Part shown: positions 1 through 7,768 of the stretch, piece by piece
Numbering within the stretch: position 1 is the stretch's first letter
Layout: each line of letters begins with the position of its first letter
From: CAVPGH01 sp046726955
GTDB lineage: Bacteria > Acidobacteriota > Vicinamibacteria > Fen-336
DNA: 18,009 bases
Assembly: GCA_046726955.1 (NCBI GenBank)
Contig: JBKPBQ010000232.1
Span: forward strand, 1-18,009
Direction: 5' to 3'
Notes under the pieces: generated by a model
What the model was told of the DNA's origin: nothing
The model's input: only the letters and a program-made list of their open reading frames with translations
Databases searched by the model: none
Program-made: the position numbers and the translations under genes

Positions 1-104
1 ACGAGGCCGCCCGCGACGGGTGGCGTCTCGCGCTTCGTCGAGCACCCTGCTGACGCCACGCCGATCGCGGCCACGCACGCCAGCCGACCCAACCGGAGCG
101 TCAT
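1..104 (-). CDS. Lipoprotein, N-terminal fragment (runs off left edge)
   Basis: Reading the minus strand from an ATG at 104-102 gives 34 open codons to the window edge with no stop. The peptide begins MTLRLGRLACVAAIGVASAG followed by Cys-21 and STKRE. This is a textbook lipoprotein signal: a short basic start, a hydrophobic stretch, the lipobox ASAGC and then a polar linker. The start is supported by GGAGG on the minus strand (plus-strand 108-112), three bases before the ATG, which is strong but slightly close. The mature protein would be attached to a membrane through the lipidated Cys. Nothing of its functional domain is in the window, so no role can be assigned. It is transcribed divergently from the peptide transporter operon and shares the 105-275 intergenic region with it. 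The whole peptide is seen directly; that the gene continues to the left is inferred. Confidence 0.65.
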   Translation of the reverse strand, partial: MTLRLGRLACVAAIGVASAGCSTKRETPPVAGGL

Positions 105-275
105 GAACCTCCACGCGAGGTCGCGCCGGCCGTGTCGCAAGGGGCCTGACGCGACTAGCCCCGGAGAGAAACCGACCCATGGTATACGGGTGCCCAAGGG
201 CCGTCCAGGAGTCTTCGGGCTGGTGGTCTCGTTCGCTTCGCGAGCCGCGGGAGCACGGTCTAGAATCTCTCACTC
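105..275. promoter_or_regulatory. Divergent intergenic region between lipoprotein and transporter operon
   Basis: These 171 bases separate a minus-strand lipoprotein start from the plus-strand permease start, so they should carry promoters for both directions. The only promoter-like element I can support is TAGAAT at 261-266 on the plus strand, ten bases before the TTG start at 276, with no convincing -35 box. I see no strong minus-strand promoter, operator palindrome or terminator. The long open frame across 103-663 is a shadow of the permease frame and has no other support. Confidence 0.4.
261..266 (+). promoter_or_regulatory. Candidate -10 box (TAGAAT) of the transporter operon
   Basis: TAGAAT matches the sigma-70 -10 consensus at five of six positions. 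It ends nine bases before the TTG start codon of the first permease. Transcription would then begin almost at the start codon, giving a leaderless or nearly leaderless message, which agrees with the absence of a Shine-Dalgarno sequence there. The -35 region is poor (TTCGCG at 237-242 at 18-base spacing). A similar TAGGATCT sequence precedes the first ATPase gene of the same transporter at 11643-11650. Confidence 0.27.
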
Positions 276-1292
276 TTGGAGTCGGCACCTCTGTCCGCTC
301 GCGCTCGTCCTCGCCCTGAGGCCGGTGTCGTCGTCCGGTCGTTCCGCCGGCTCGCCCAAACCGCCGTGCTCCTGTTCGTCCTGTCCTCGCTCTCGTTCCT
401 CTTCCTGGAGCTCGCTCCCGGCGACTACCTCGACGCGGTGCGGCTCGCCGCGGAAACGTCCCCGTCCTCGCGGCAGGCCTTGCGATTCCGTTACGGGCTC
501 GATCAGAGCCTTCCCGCGCGGTATTTCCAGTGGATCGGATCCGTGGCCCGCGGAGACTGGGGGTTCTCTTTCGCCTACGGCGTCCCCGTGGGCCCTCTCC
601 TCTGGAAGCGCGGGCTCAACACGCTGCTGCTCACGGGGACCGCCACGCTCTTCTCGTGGCTGATCGCGGTCCCGATCGGCGTCGGATGGGCCCTTCTCGG
701 ACGTGGGTGGGCGAACGAGCTCTGCCGCCTCGGCACGGCCTTCCTCCTCAGCATTCCCGAGGTCCTGCTCGCCCTCGTCTTCCTGTTCGTCGCCGCGGAG
801 ACGGGCGCCTTCCCGATCGGAGGAATGTCGTCTCTCCATTCCCCGGACGCGTCGGGATGGTCGGGGCTCCTGGACGTGGCCCGGCACATGGTCCTGCCCG
901 TGACGGCCCTCGCCCTCTCGCGTGTCGGCGGCCTCGTCCGGCACGTCCGGGAAAGCGTCGGCGCAGCGCTCCTGCTTCCTCCGGTGAGGCTGATGCACGC
1001 GTCGGGCATTCCCACCCACCGGATCCTCCTCCGAGACGTGCTGCCCCTGGCGGCCAATCCGCTCATCACCCTGCTCGGCCTCTCGCTCGCCGGATTGCTG
1101 AGCGGTTCGCTGATCGTGGAGGTCGTCCTGGGCTGGCCGGGGCTCGGGCCGCTGCTGCTCGAGGCAATCCTCGCCCGCGACGTCAACGTGGTGCTCGGCG
1201 CCACGATGTGCTCCGCCGTTCTCCTGCTGCTCGCGGGGGTGATCGCCGATCTCCTGCTGCACGCCGCCGATCCCCGGATCGCGCCGGCCTGA
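276..1292 (+). CDS. Oligopeptide/dipeptide ABC transporter permease, DppB/OppB type
   Basis: Inner-membrane channel subunit of a peptide importer, 338 residues, the usual size for this family. A hydrophobic segment at about residues 26-45 is followed by ELAPGDYLD, matching the first transmembrane helix and conserved APGD element of DppB/OppB permeases. The C-terminal third has the cytoplasmic coupling loop (ASGIPTHRILLRDVLP) and then the family pattern VEVVLGWPGLGPLL. The usual coupling-loop start (YVRTARAKG) is degenerate here (VRLMHASGI). The only start after the in-frame stop at 261-263 and before the first helix is TTG at 276; it has no Shine-Dalgarno sequence. The second permease follows after 8 bases. 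The partner solute-binding protein is in the same run, but the ATPases lie about 9 kb downstream. Family assignment is firm; the transported substrate is inferred only as peptides or related molecules. Confidence 0.88.
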   Translation: MESAPLSARARPRPEAGVVVRSFRRLAQTAVLLFVLSSLSFLFLELAPGDYLDAVRLAAETSPSSRQALRFRYGLDQSLPARYFQWIGSVARGDWGFSFAYGVPVGPLLWKRGLNTLLLTGTATLFSWLIAVPIGVGWALLGRGWANELCRLGTAFLLSIPEVLLALVFLFVAAETGAFPIGGMSSLHSPDASGWSGLLDVARHMVLPVTALALSRVGGLVRHVRESVGAALLLPPVRLMHASGIPTHRILLRDVLPLAANPLITLLGLSLAGLLSGSLIVEVVLGWPGLGPLLLEAILARDVNVVLGATMCSAVLLLLAGVIADLLLHAADPRIAPA

Positions 1293-1300
1293 ACGGGCTC

Positions 1301-2356
1301 ATGCGCTCCCCTTCGCGCCGGGTGGCCCTGACGGCGCTCGCCGTGCTCCACATCGGGGTCGCCCTCGCCGGATTTCTCTCCCCGAACCCTTTCGCGGAGC
1401 AGCATCGCGAGCTGCCGCTCTCGCCCCCGATGAGGCTGCGCTTCGTCGACGAGCAGGGGCGCTTCAGCCCTCGGCCCTTCGTCCATCCCTGGGCGGCGAG
1501 AAACGGCCTTCCGTACCGGGAGGACCCTTCCCGACGTCTGCCCGTTCGACTCTGGGTCGAAGGACCTGACTACCGAATCCTGGGCGTCATCCCCGCGCGT
1601 CGCCGTCTTCTCGGGCTCGACGGTGGTGAGCCGCTGTTCCTCCTGGGAACCGATTCGTACGGTCGGGATTGCCTGGCGAGGCTGCTCCATGGCGGCCAGG
1701 TGTCGCTGTCCGCGGGCCTCCTGGCGACCCTCGTGTCCTGCGGGCTCGCCCTTCTCCTGGGCGGGTTGTCCGGGTACCGCGGCGGCTGGACGGACCGGGC
1801 GATCATGGGCGTCTCCGATCTCTTCCTCGCGCTCCCCTGGCTGTACCTTCTCTTCGCCGTGCGAGCCTTCCTCCCCCTGGACCTGAAGCCGGGAAGGGCG
1901 TTCGGCATCATCGTCCTCCTGCTCGGTGTCATCGGCTGGGCTCGCCCCGGGCGTCTCGTCCGGGGCGTCGTCCTGAGCGCGAAGGAGCGGGAATTCGTCC
2001 TGGCCGCCCGGGCCTTCGGCGCCCGCGACGGATACATCCTGTGGAACCACGTCCTTCCCCAGGCGGCGGGCGTGCTGCTGACGCACGCCGCGCTCCTCGT
2101 GCCGGCCTACGTTCTCGCCGAGGTCACGCTCTCGTTCGTGGGGCTGGGAGTCGAGGAGCCACTTCCGAGCTGGGGGACGATGCTCGCGGCCCTGCAGGAA
2201 TACAACGTGCTCTCCACGGCCTGGTGGATGTTCGCCCCAGGAGTGGCTCTGGTCGTCGTCACCTGGCTCTATCATTCCTGCCTGTCGCCGCCTTCCGCGG
2301 CCGAGGAGGGGCGGTGGACTCTAGACGGGCGAAATCATAGGCTCCCGGAGGGGTGA
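1301..2356 (+). CDS. Oligopeptide/dipeptide ABC transporter permease, DppC/OppC type
   Basis: Second channel subunit, 351 residues. The N-terminal helix (about residues 6-26) leads into a long soluble loop of roughly 80 residues, as in OppC/YejE-like permeases. The conserved LGTDSYGRDCLARLL motif then precedes the core membrane domain. The coupling loop reads EFVLAARAFGARDGYILWNH, and the family hallmark LSFVGLGVEEPLPSWGTML follows. I chose the ATG at 1301 because it lies 8 bases after the first permease stop and starts a normal OppC N-terminus; the open frame extends upstream to 530 only as a shadow of the first permease. The last bases overlap the next gene by GTGA (2353-2356). It should pair with the upstream permease to form the membrane channel. 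Confidence 0.9.
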   Translation: MRSPSRRVALTALAVLHIGVALAGFLSPNPFAEQHRELPLSPPMRLRFVDEQGRFSPRPFVHPWAARNGLPYREDPSRRLPVRLWVEGPDYRILGVIPARRRLLGLDGGEPLFLLGTDSYGRDCLARLLHGGQVSLSAGLLATLVSCGLALLLGGLSGYRGGWTDRAIMGVSDLFLALPWLYLLFAVRAFLPLDLKPGRAFGIIVLLLGVIGWARPGRLVRGVVLSAKEREFVLAARAFGARDGYILWNHVLPQAAGVLLTHAALLVPAYVLAEVTLSFVGLGVEEPLPSWGTMLAALQEYNVLSTAWWMFAPGVALVVVTWLYHSCLSPPSAAEEGRWTLDGRNHRLPEG

Positions 2357-4086
2357 AACTCTTGGGTAGACGGATCCTTGGATGGGTGATCTTCGCTGCC
2401 CTCGGGCTCTCGGCTTCGTCTCCGTGTGCCGCAGACCAGGAGAGCCTCGTCGTCGAAGGAGAGCTCGGGCGTCCGGGAGGCCGGCTCGTCTCGTCGCTGC
2501 GGTCGGAGCCCAAGACGTTCAATCCCCTCCTCGCCAGGGACTCGGCGTCTCGCACCGTCATCGACCTCTTGATGGCCGACCTCGTCCACATCAACCGCCG
2601 GACGCATCTCACCGAGCCGAGCGTCGCCCGGTCGTGGTCGGTGTCCGAGGACGGCCGCCGCTACACCCTCGAGCTGCGACGCGGACTCCGTTTCTCCGAT
2701 GGGCATCCTCTCGACGCCGACGACGTCCTGTTCAGCTTCGAGGTCTACCTCGACGCCAAGGTCGCCGCGCCGCAGAGGAACCTCCTGATCATCGGCGGGG
2801 AGCCGGTCCGCGTGAGGAAGGAGGGACCCTACCGGGTGGTGTTCGAGCTCGCGCAGCCGTACGGGGCGGGCGAGCGCATCTTCGACCTCGTGGCGATCCT
2901 GCCCCGGCACCTGCTGGAGAAGCCGTACCGTGAGGGCCAGTGGCCGCGGGTGTGGGGGCCGGGCACCCCCGCCGGGGAAGTCGTCGGGCTCGGCCCCTTT
3001 CGCCTCAAGGAATACGTCCCGGGCGAGCGAGTGCTCCTGGAGAAGAATCCGTACTACTGGAAGACGGACTCGAGCGGGGGGCGCCTGCCCTATCTCGACG
3101 AGATCCTGTTCCTCGTGGTCGCTTCCGAGCCGGCGGAGGTCATGCGCTTCCGATCGGGGGACACCCAGCTCATCAGCGGCATGAGCGCACAGAGCTATGC
3201 AGCCATGGAGCGGGAGGGTGCGCAAACCTCGTACCGGCTTCACGACGCGGGCCCCGGTCTCGAGTACACCTTCCTCTTCTTCAACCTGAACGACGGAGGC
3301 GGACGCAAGGTAGCGTCGCGCAAGCAGTCCTGGTTCCGCCAAGCGGGCTTCCGGCGCGCGATCTCGTCGGCCATCGACAGGAGATCGATCGTCGACCTCG
3401 TCTATGGGTCGCGGGCCGCCGTTCTCTCCTCGCACGTGACGCCGGGGAACCGGCTCTGGTACGACTCCTCGGCCTCCCCCGGCCGGTACGACCTCTCCGA
3501 GGCCCGGGAGCAGCTGCGGAGCGCCGGGTTCACCTGGAGCGCTTCCGGCTCGCTCCAGGACGCTGAGGGCCCCGTGGAGTTCTCCCTGCTGACGAGCGCG
3601 GGAAATGTCGCCCGTTCCATGATCGCGACCATCGTCCAGGACGACCTGCGCAAGGTCGGGATCGAGGTCCGCGTGGTCACCGTGGATTTCGCCGCCCTCA
3701 TGGACCGGGTCTTCGAGACCTCCGATTACGAAGCCGCCCTCCTGACCTTCGGCAGCAGCGACGTCGATCCCACGGCCGAGCTCGCGACCCTGCTCTCCTC
3801 GGGCGAGATGCACGTTTGGCATCTGGGCCAGAAACGACCCGCGACGGAGTGGGAAGCGGAGATCGATCGCCTGATGCTCCAGCAGATGACGTCGACCGAT
3901 TCCGCCGAGCGGAAGCGTCTGTACAACCGGGTTCAGGAGATCGTGGCCGAAGAGCTTCCCATCATCCCCCTGGTCAGTCCGCACATCCTGGTGGGCGCCC
4001 ACCGGCGCCTGGGGAACGTGCAGCCGGCCGTGCTCGCGCCCTATGCCCTGTGGAATGCCGAGCAGCTCTACTTTCGGCAGAACTGA
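2353..4086 (+). CDS. ABC transporter solute-binding protein, family 5 (peptide type)
   Basis: Exported receptor that captures the substrate and delivers it to the two permeases. It is 577 residues and begins with a Sec signal: GRR, then a hydrophobic core to about residue 22, then CAADQ. The SBP_bac_5 fold is evident from SEPKTFNPLLARDSASRTV near residue 50, LTEPSVARSWSVSEDGRRYT and the LRFSDGHPLDADDVLFSFE signature near residue 120. RAISSAIDR and later C-terminal elements also fit. The Cys in the signal could make it a lipoprotein, but the lipobox is poor. The start is ambiguous: GTG at 2353 overlaps the upstream stop but lies one base from GGAGG (2347-2351), while TTG at 2362 has better spacing and still leaves a complete signal peptide. 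The sigma gene follows after 22 bases, suggesting shared transcription. Confidence 0.9.
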   Translation: MKLLGRRILGWVIFAALGLSASSPCAADQESLVVEGELGRPGGRLVSSLRSEPKTFNPLLARDSASRTVIDLLMADLVHINRRTHLTEPSVARSWSVSEDGRRYTLELRRGLRFSDGHPLDADDVLFSFEVYLDAKVAAPQRNLLIIGGEPVRVRKEGPYRVVFELAQPYGAGERIFDLVAILPRHLLEKPYREGQWPRVWGPGTPAGEVVGLGPFRLKEYVPGERVLLEKNPYYWKTDSSGGRLPYLDEILFLVVASEPAEVMRFRSGDTQLISGMSAQSYAAMEREGAQTSYRLHDAGPGLEYTFLFFNLNDGGGRKVASRKQSWFRQAGFRRAISSAIDRRSIVDLVYGSRAAVLSSHVTPGNRLWYDSSASPGRYDLSEAREQLRSAGFTWSASGSLQDAEGPVEFSLLTSAGNVARSMIATIVQDDLRKVGIEVRVVTVDFAALMDRVFETSDYEAALLTFGSSDVDPTAELATLLSSGEMHVWHLGQKRPATEWEAEIDRLMLQQMTSTDSAERKRLYNRVQEIVAEELPIIPLVSPHILVGAHRRLGNVQPAVLAPYALWNAEQLYFRQN

Positions 4087-4108
4087 GCCGAATCGGCGCT
4101 CCGCGACG

Positions 4109-4702
4109 ATGGCCACGAGGCTCCAGAAGCTGCAATCCAAGCGTACCTGGTCAGACACCCGCCTCGTTCGCGCCTGCGTCCGCGGCGATGACGAGGCGTG
4201 GTCCGTGCTCGTCCACAAGTACAAGAACCTCATCTTCTCCATCCCGGTCCGATACGGCTTCTCCCGGGAGGAGGCCCAGGACGTCTTCCAGGCGGTCTGC
4301 CTGGAGCTCATCGCCGAGCTCTCCGAGCTCCGCGATGCCCGCGCCCTCCCCGCGTGGCTGATCCGGGTCACCTCGAACAAGTGCGTGCAGATCAGGAAGA
4401 GGCAGAGCCTCGCCCAGGCGAGCCCGACGAGTGAAAGCGATCTCGCCACGCTCCCCGACCGATCCCGCAGCCCGGAAGACCTGCTGAGCCAGATCGAGGC
4501 CGAGCAGACGCTGCGCGAATCGATCGCGGCGCTGCCTCCACGCTGTCGGCGACTCGTCGAGATGCTCTTCTTCGAGAGCCCGTCCCGGCCCTACAGCGAG
4601 GTTGCCTCCTCTCTCGGTCTCGCCCTCGGCTCGATAGGGTTCATCCGGCGCCGGTGCCTGGAGCGGCTGCGCGCGAGCCTCGCCCGGAGAGGTTTCGAAT
4701 GA
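4109..4702 (+). CDS. ECF-type RNA polymerase sigma factor
   Basis: Sigma-70 family protein of 197 residues with only regions 2 and 4, the ECF layout. Region 2 covers about residues 18-90 (LVRACVRGDDEAWSVLVHKY, then SREEAQDVFQAVCLELI and LPAWLIRVTSNKC). Region 4 covers about 135-192, with LPPRCRRLVEMLFFE and the helix-turn-helix YSEVASSLGLALGSIGFIRR. It should direct RNA polymerase to a small set of promoters. I chose ATG 4109, 22 bases after the transport gene; an in-frame ATG at 4043 would lie inside that gene. No clear Shine-Dalgarno sequence is seen, so translation may depend on the upstream gene. Its stop overlaps the CHAT gene start by ATGA, so the two proteins are probably made in step. 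A zinc-finger anti-sigma-like protein is encoded at 7769. The target promoters are unknown. Confidence 0.9.
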   Translation: MATRLQKLQSKRTWSDTRLVRACVRGDDEAWSVLVHKYKNLIFSIPVRYGFSREEAQDVFQAVCLELIAELSELRDARALPAWLIRVTSNKCVQIRKRQSLAQASPTSESDLATLPDRSRSPEDLLSQIEAEQTLRESIAALPPRCRRLVEMLFFESPSRPYSEVASSLGLALGSIGFIRRRCLERLRASLARRGFE

Positions 4703-7611
4703 GCTTCGCCGAGGAGACGTCGGAGCAGGATGGGCTCGTCGCCCGGCTCGCGGAGCTGCGCACGCGGGCCCAGAGAGAAGACTTCCTCAGGCGGCAGCCG
4801 GAGGCGCACCGACGGGAGTTCGTCGTCCTGCTCGACGCCCACGTCACCCGCGGCGTTCGCGTCGACGTGAAGAAGGCGCTCGCCCTCGCCGAGTCCGCGG
4901 TGCTGATCGCGGAGAGGATCGACGATCCCGCGTCGGCCGCGCTCGGCCTGCGCGCGAAGGCGAACGCCCTGATGTTCCTGGACCGGCACCAGGAGGCCCT
5001 CGAGCACTACCGACGCGCGGCGGAGGCGTTCGAGCGCCTGGGCGAGCCGGTGGAGGTGGGACGAACGCTGAGCTCCTCCATCGGAGCGCTCATGTGGCTC
5101 GGGAGGTACGACGGAGCCTTCGAGGCGGCCGAGCGGGCGCGGAGGATCTTCACCGAGCACGGGGACTCGCAGCGCCTGGCCCGCCTGGACATCAACGTGG
5201 CCACGGTCTTCCACCGCCAGGAGCGCTTCCCGGAAGCGCTCGCCAGCTACGAGCGGGCCTACCAGCAGCTCGCGGCCGCTCCCGAGGAGGGAAAGCAGCG
5301 GGACCCGGAGCAGGAGAGGGCCCGCATCGAGGGCCTGGCGGTGACGCTGAGCAATCTCTCCACGTGCCTCATCATCATGAACGACTTCGAGCGCGCGCTC
5401 GACACCTACCGGCGGGCGCGCTCCTTCTGCGAAGAGCACGGGATGCCCACGCTCGTCGCGCTCGTCGACTACAACATCGCGTACCTCTACTACCTGCGGG
5501 GGCAGTACGGCACGGCGACCGAGCTCTACAAGGGGATGCGGGACCGGTTCCGGGGACTCGACGACGAGTACCACTCCGCGCTCTGCCTCCTCGACGAATC
5601 GGAGATGTACCTCGAGCTCAACCTGAGCGGCGACGCGGCGGCGGCGGCGGAGGAGGCTGCGGAGACGTTCGAGCGTCTGGGCACGGGCTACGAGGCGGGG
5701 AAGGCGAGGCTCAACCAGGCGATCGCGTGCACCCAGCTGGGGAGAGCGAGGCTCTCGCTGGACCTGTTCCGGCAGGCGAGGCGCTCCTTCAGCCGCGAGA
5801 AGAGCGGGGCCCAGCTCTCCGTCATCGATCTCTACCGCGCCCTCGTCCTCTTCGAGGAAGGCCGGTTCTTCGAGGCGCGTCGCATCGGAAAGCGCGCCCT
5901 CGCGTACTTCCGGCGCTGCTCGCTCCCGAGAAGGGCCATCCAGTGCCACCTGCTCCTGGGCCGGCTGTCACTGCGGATCGACGACCTCGCGGCCGCGGAG
6001 CGGCAGGGCCGCGCCGCCCTCCAGCTGCTCGCCGAGTGCGAGGCGCCCATCCTTGAGTACCAGGCCCTGTACCTGATGGGACAGGTCCAGGAGGCGATGG
6101 GCAATCCGGGGGAAGCGCAGCGTCGCTACGCTCTGGCGCAGCGCCAGCTCGAGATGCTCCGAAGCTCCCTGCAGCGCGAAGACCTCAAGATCTCCTTCAT
6201 GAAGGACCGGCTCGAGGTCTACGAGAGCCAGGTCGCGCTCCGTCTCGACCGGGACGGAGGCGCGGCGGGGGAGGAGGTCTTCTCGTACATCGAGCAGGCG
6301 AAGTCGCGCGGGCTCATCGACCTCATCCTCCAGTCCGTCGAGGCGCGACCCCCGCTGAAGGACGAGGAGAGCGAGCTCGCGTCCCGCCTGCGGAGCCTGC
6401 GGGAGGACCTCAACTGGTTCTACCACCGCATCGAGCTCGAGGAGCTCCGTCAGGAGGCGGGGGCGCCCGAGCGCATCCGGAGGATGCGACAGCAGGCGCT
6501 CGCGAGCGAGGAGGGGCTTCTCCGCGCGGTCCGAGAGCTGCGCACCGAGAGCTTCGGTGTCGCGAGCGCGATCCGGGGGGCGGAGCCCCGATCGCTCGCC
6601 GAGGTCCAGGCCCAGCTCCCCCCGGATTCGACGCTCCTCGAGTACTACCGGGTCCGGGAGCGCATGGTGGTCTGCGTCCTGACTCGCGAAGGCGTCGAGA
6701 TCGTGCCGCTCGGGTCCGCCCGCCGGATGAAGGACCTCGTGAAGCGGCTGCAATGCCAGCTCTCCAAGTTCCGGCTCGGCATGGACTACGTCCGTCGATT
6801 CCACGAGCCGCTGCTGGACGCGACGAACCACCATCTCGCGGAGCTCTACGTCGAGCTCATCGCGCCCCTCCGGTCGCGCCTCCGTTCGCGCCACCTCGTG
6901 ATCGTGCCCCACGACTTCCTGCACTACCTTCCGTTCCACGCCCTGCGGGGGGGTCGGTGGAGCCTCATCGACGACTTCACCATCTCCTATGCTCCGAGCG
7001 CGAGCATCTTCGCCCACTGCCAGACGCTCCCCCCCGCGGCCGATCGCCGAACCCTCATCCTGGGTTTCCCCGACGCCCGCACTCCCCACATCGTGGACGA
7101 GATCCGGGCCGTCGCCGACGCCTCCCTGGAGCCGACGGTGCTCCTCGGAGCGGACGCGAGCCGCAAGGCGCTGAGCGAGATGGGGCCCGGGTGCGCGGTC
7201 GTGCACATCGCCACCCACGGATACTTCCGCCGCGACAATCCCATGTTCTCCGCCGTCCGTCTCGGCGATTCCTACCTGAGTCTCTACGACCTCTACCACC
7301 TCAAGCTGCCCGTGGGCCTCGTCACCCTGAGCGCTTGCGCGACGGGCTCGAGCGTCGTCGTCGACGGGGACGAGCTGCTGGGCCTCGTTCGCGGCCTGCT
7401 CTATGCCGGCGCTCGCTCCCTCCTGGTCACCCTCTGGGACATCCAGGATCGAGCCACGGCGGAGTTCATGAAGTTCTTCTACCGGCGGCTCCGGGACGAG
7501 CCGGACCAGTCCCTCGCCCTGCGAGACGCCGTGCTCGCCCTTCGCGACACGCACCCCCACCCCTACTATTGGGCGCCTTTCGTCTGGATGGGAAAGGTCC
7601 GTGCGCCATAA
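4699..7611 (+). CDS. TPR-repeat CHAT-domain cysteine protease
   Basis: A 970-residue cytosolic protein with no signal or membrane segment. Residues from about 60 to 500 are tandem helical TPR-type repeats (for example AKANALMFLDRHQEALEHYR and NIAYLYYLRGQYGTATELYK), expected to bind a protein or ligand. A helical linker leads to a C-terminal CHAT domain (about 640-970), a caspase/separase-like fold. The catalytic dyad appears intact: His-840 in VHIATHG and Cys-880 in LSACATG. The family elements GLLYAGARSLLVTLWDIQD and YYWAPFVWMG follow. Proteolysis is inferred from the family; some CHAT domains may be inactive. ATG 4699 overlaps the sigma stop by ATGA and has GGAGAGG six bases upstream. The likely partners are the coupled sigma factor and the downstream anti-sigma, subtilase and 74-residue proteins. 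Alternatively it could be a stand-alone stress or phage-defence effector. Confidence 0.92.
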   Translation: MSFAEETSEQDGLVARLAELRTRAQREDFLRRQPEAHRREFVVLLDAHVTRGVRVDVKKALALAESAVLIAERIDDPASAALGLRAKANALMFLDRHQEALEHYRRAAEAFERLGEPVEVGRTLSSSIGALMWLGRYDGAFEAAERARRIFTEHGDSQRLARLDINVATVFHRQERFPEALASYERAYQQLAAAPEEGKQRDPEQERARIEGLAVTLSNLSTCLIIMNDFERALDTYRRARSFCEEHGMPTLVALVDYNIAYLYYLRGQYGTATELYKGMRDRFRGLDDEYHSALCLLDESEMYLELNLSGDAAAAAEEAAETFERLGTGYEAGKARLNQAIACTQLGRARLSLDLFRQARRSFSREKSGAQLSVIDLYRALVLFEEGRFFEARRIGKRALAYFRRCSLPRRAIQCHLLLGRLSLRIDDLAAAERQGRAALQLLAECEAPILEYQALYLMGQVQEAMGNPGEAQRRYALAQRQLEMLRSSLQREDLKISFMKDRLEVYESQVALRLDRDGGAAGEEVFSYIEQAKSRGLIDLILQSVEARPPLKDEESELASRLRSLREDLNWFYHRIELEELRQEAGAPERIRRMRQQALASEEGLLRAVRELRTESFGVASAIRGAEPRSLAEVQAQLPPDSTLLEYYRVRERMVVCVLTREGVEIVPLGSARRMKDLVKRLQCQLSKFRLGMDYVRRFHEPLLDATNHHLAELYVELIAPLRSRLRSRHLVIVPHDFLHYLPFHALRGGRWSLIDDFTISYAPSASIFAHCQTLPPAADRRTLILGFPDARTPHIVDEIRAVADASLEPTVLLGADASRKALSEMGPGCAVVHIATHGYFRRDNPMFSAVRLGDSYLSLYDLYHLKLPVGLVTLSACATGSSVVVDGDELLGLVRGLLYAGARSLLVTLWDIQDRATAEFMKFFYRRLRDEPDQSLALRDAVLALRDTHPHPYYWAPFVWMGKVRAP

Positions 7612-7768
7612 ATAATTGATCAGGCGTCAGTTGTAGATTATTCTCACCCCCTATATTTTTCTGGCGTCTCCGTGCTCCTATTAGCAACGCTAGGCTTTTC
7701 TCTGGGAAGACGTGGGGCGTGAGCGGACCACCCAGCCGGCGCTCCACACTTGTCCCATGGAGTAACAC
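7612..7768 (+). promoter_or_regulatory. AT-rich intergenic region with candidate promoter for the second run
   Basis: These 157 bases separate the CHAT gene from the anti-sigma gene. The first half (about 7608-7700) is strikingly AT-rich compared with the surrounding coding DNA. It contains TTGATC at 7616-7621 and TATTCT at 7639-7644 with 17-base spacing, each four of six to the sigma-70 consensus. An alternative TTGTAG/TATATT pair (7631/7652) has only 15-base spacing. I see no T-tailed terminator hairpin, so readthrough from the CHAT gene is also possible. No classical ECF -35 (GGAAC type) is seen, so it cannot be said from sequence that the adjacent sigma factor uses this site. Confidence 0.38.

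Noticed and set aside
103..663. Open frame of 186 codons on the plus strand
   Set aside because: Ser/Arg/Pro-rich shadow of the permease frame with no domain or ribosome site.
530..1300. Upstream extension of the second permease frame
   Set aside because: It lies wholly within the first permease gene, reads as Arg/Pro-rich shadow sequence, and ATG 1301 gives a normal OppC N-terminus.
4043..4108. Earlier in-frame ATG for the sigma factor
   Set aside because: It would overlap the binding-protein gene by 44 bases and add residues that do not resemble sigma region 2.
2335..4449. Long minus-strand open frame opposite the binding protein and sigma genes
   Set aside because: High GC creates long antisense frames; its protein is low-complexity and matches nothing, while the plus strand encodes clear families.
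5968..7560. Long minus-strand open frame opposite the CHAT gene
   Set aside because: Antisense shadow, rich in Glu, Arg, Val and Gly, without a recognisable domain.
7757..7765. Two-codon reading frame ATG GAG TAA just before the anti-sigma start
   Set aside because: It overlaps the Shine-Dalgarno sequence by chance; no evidence for leader-peptide control.
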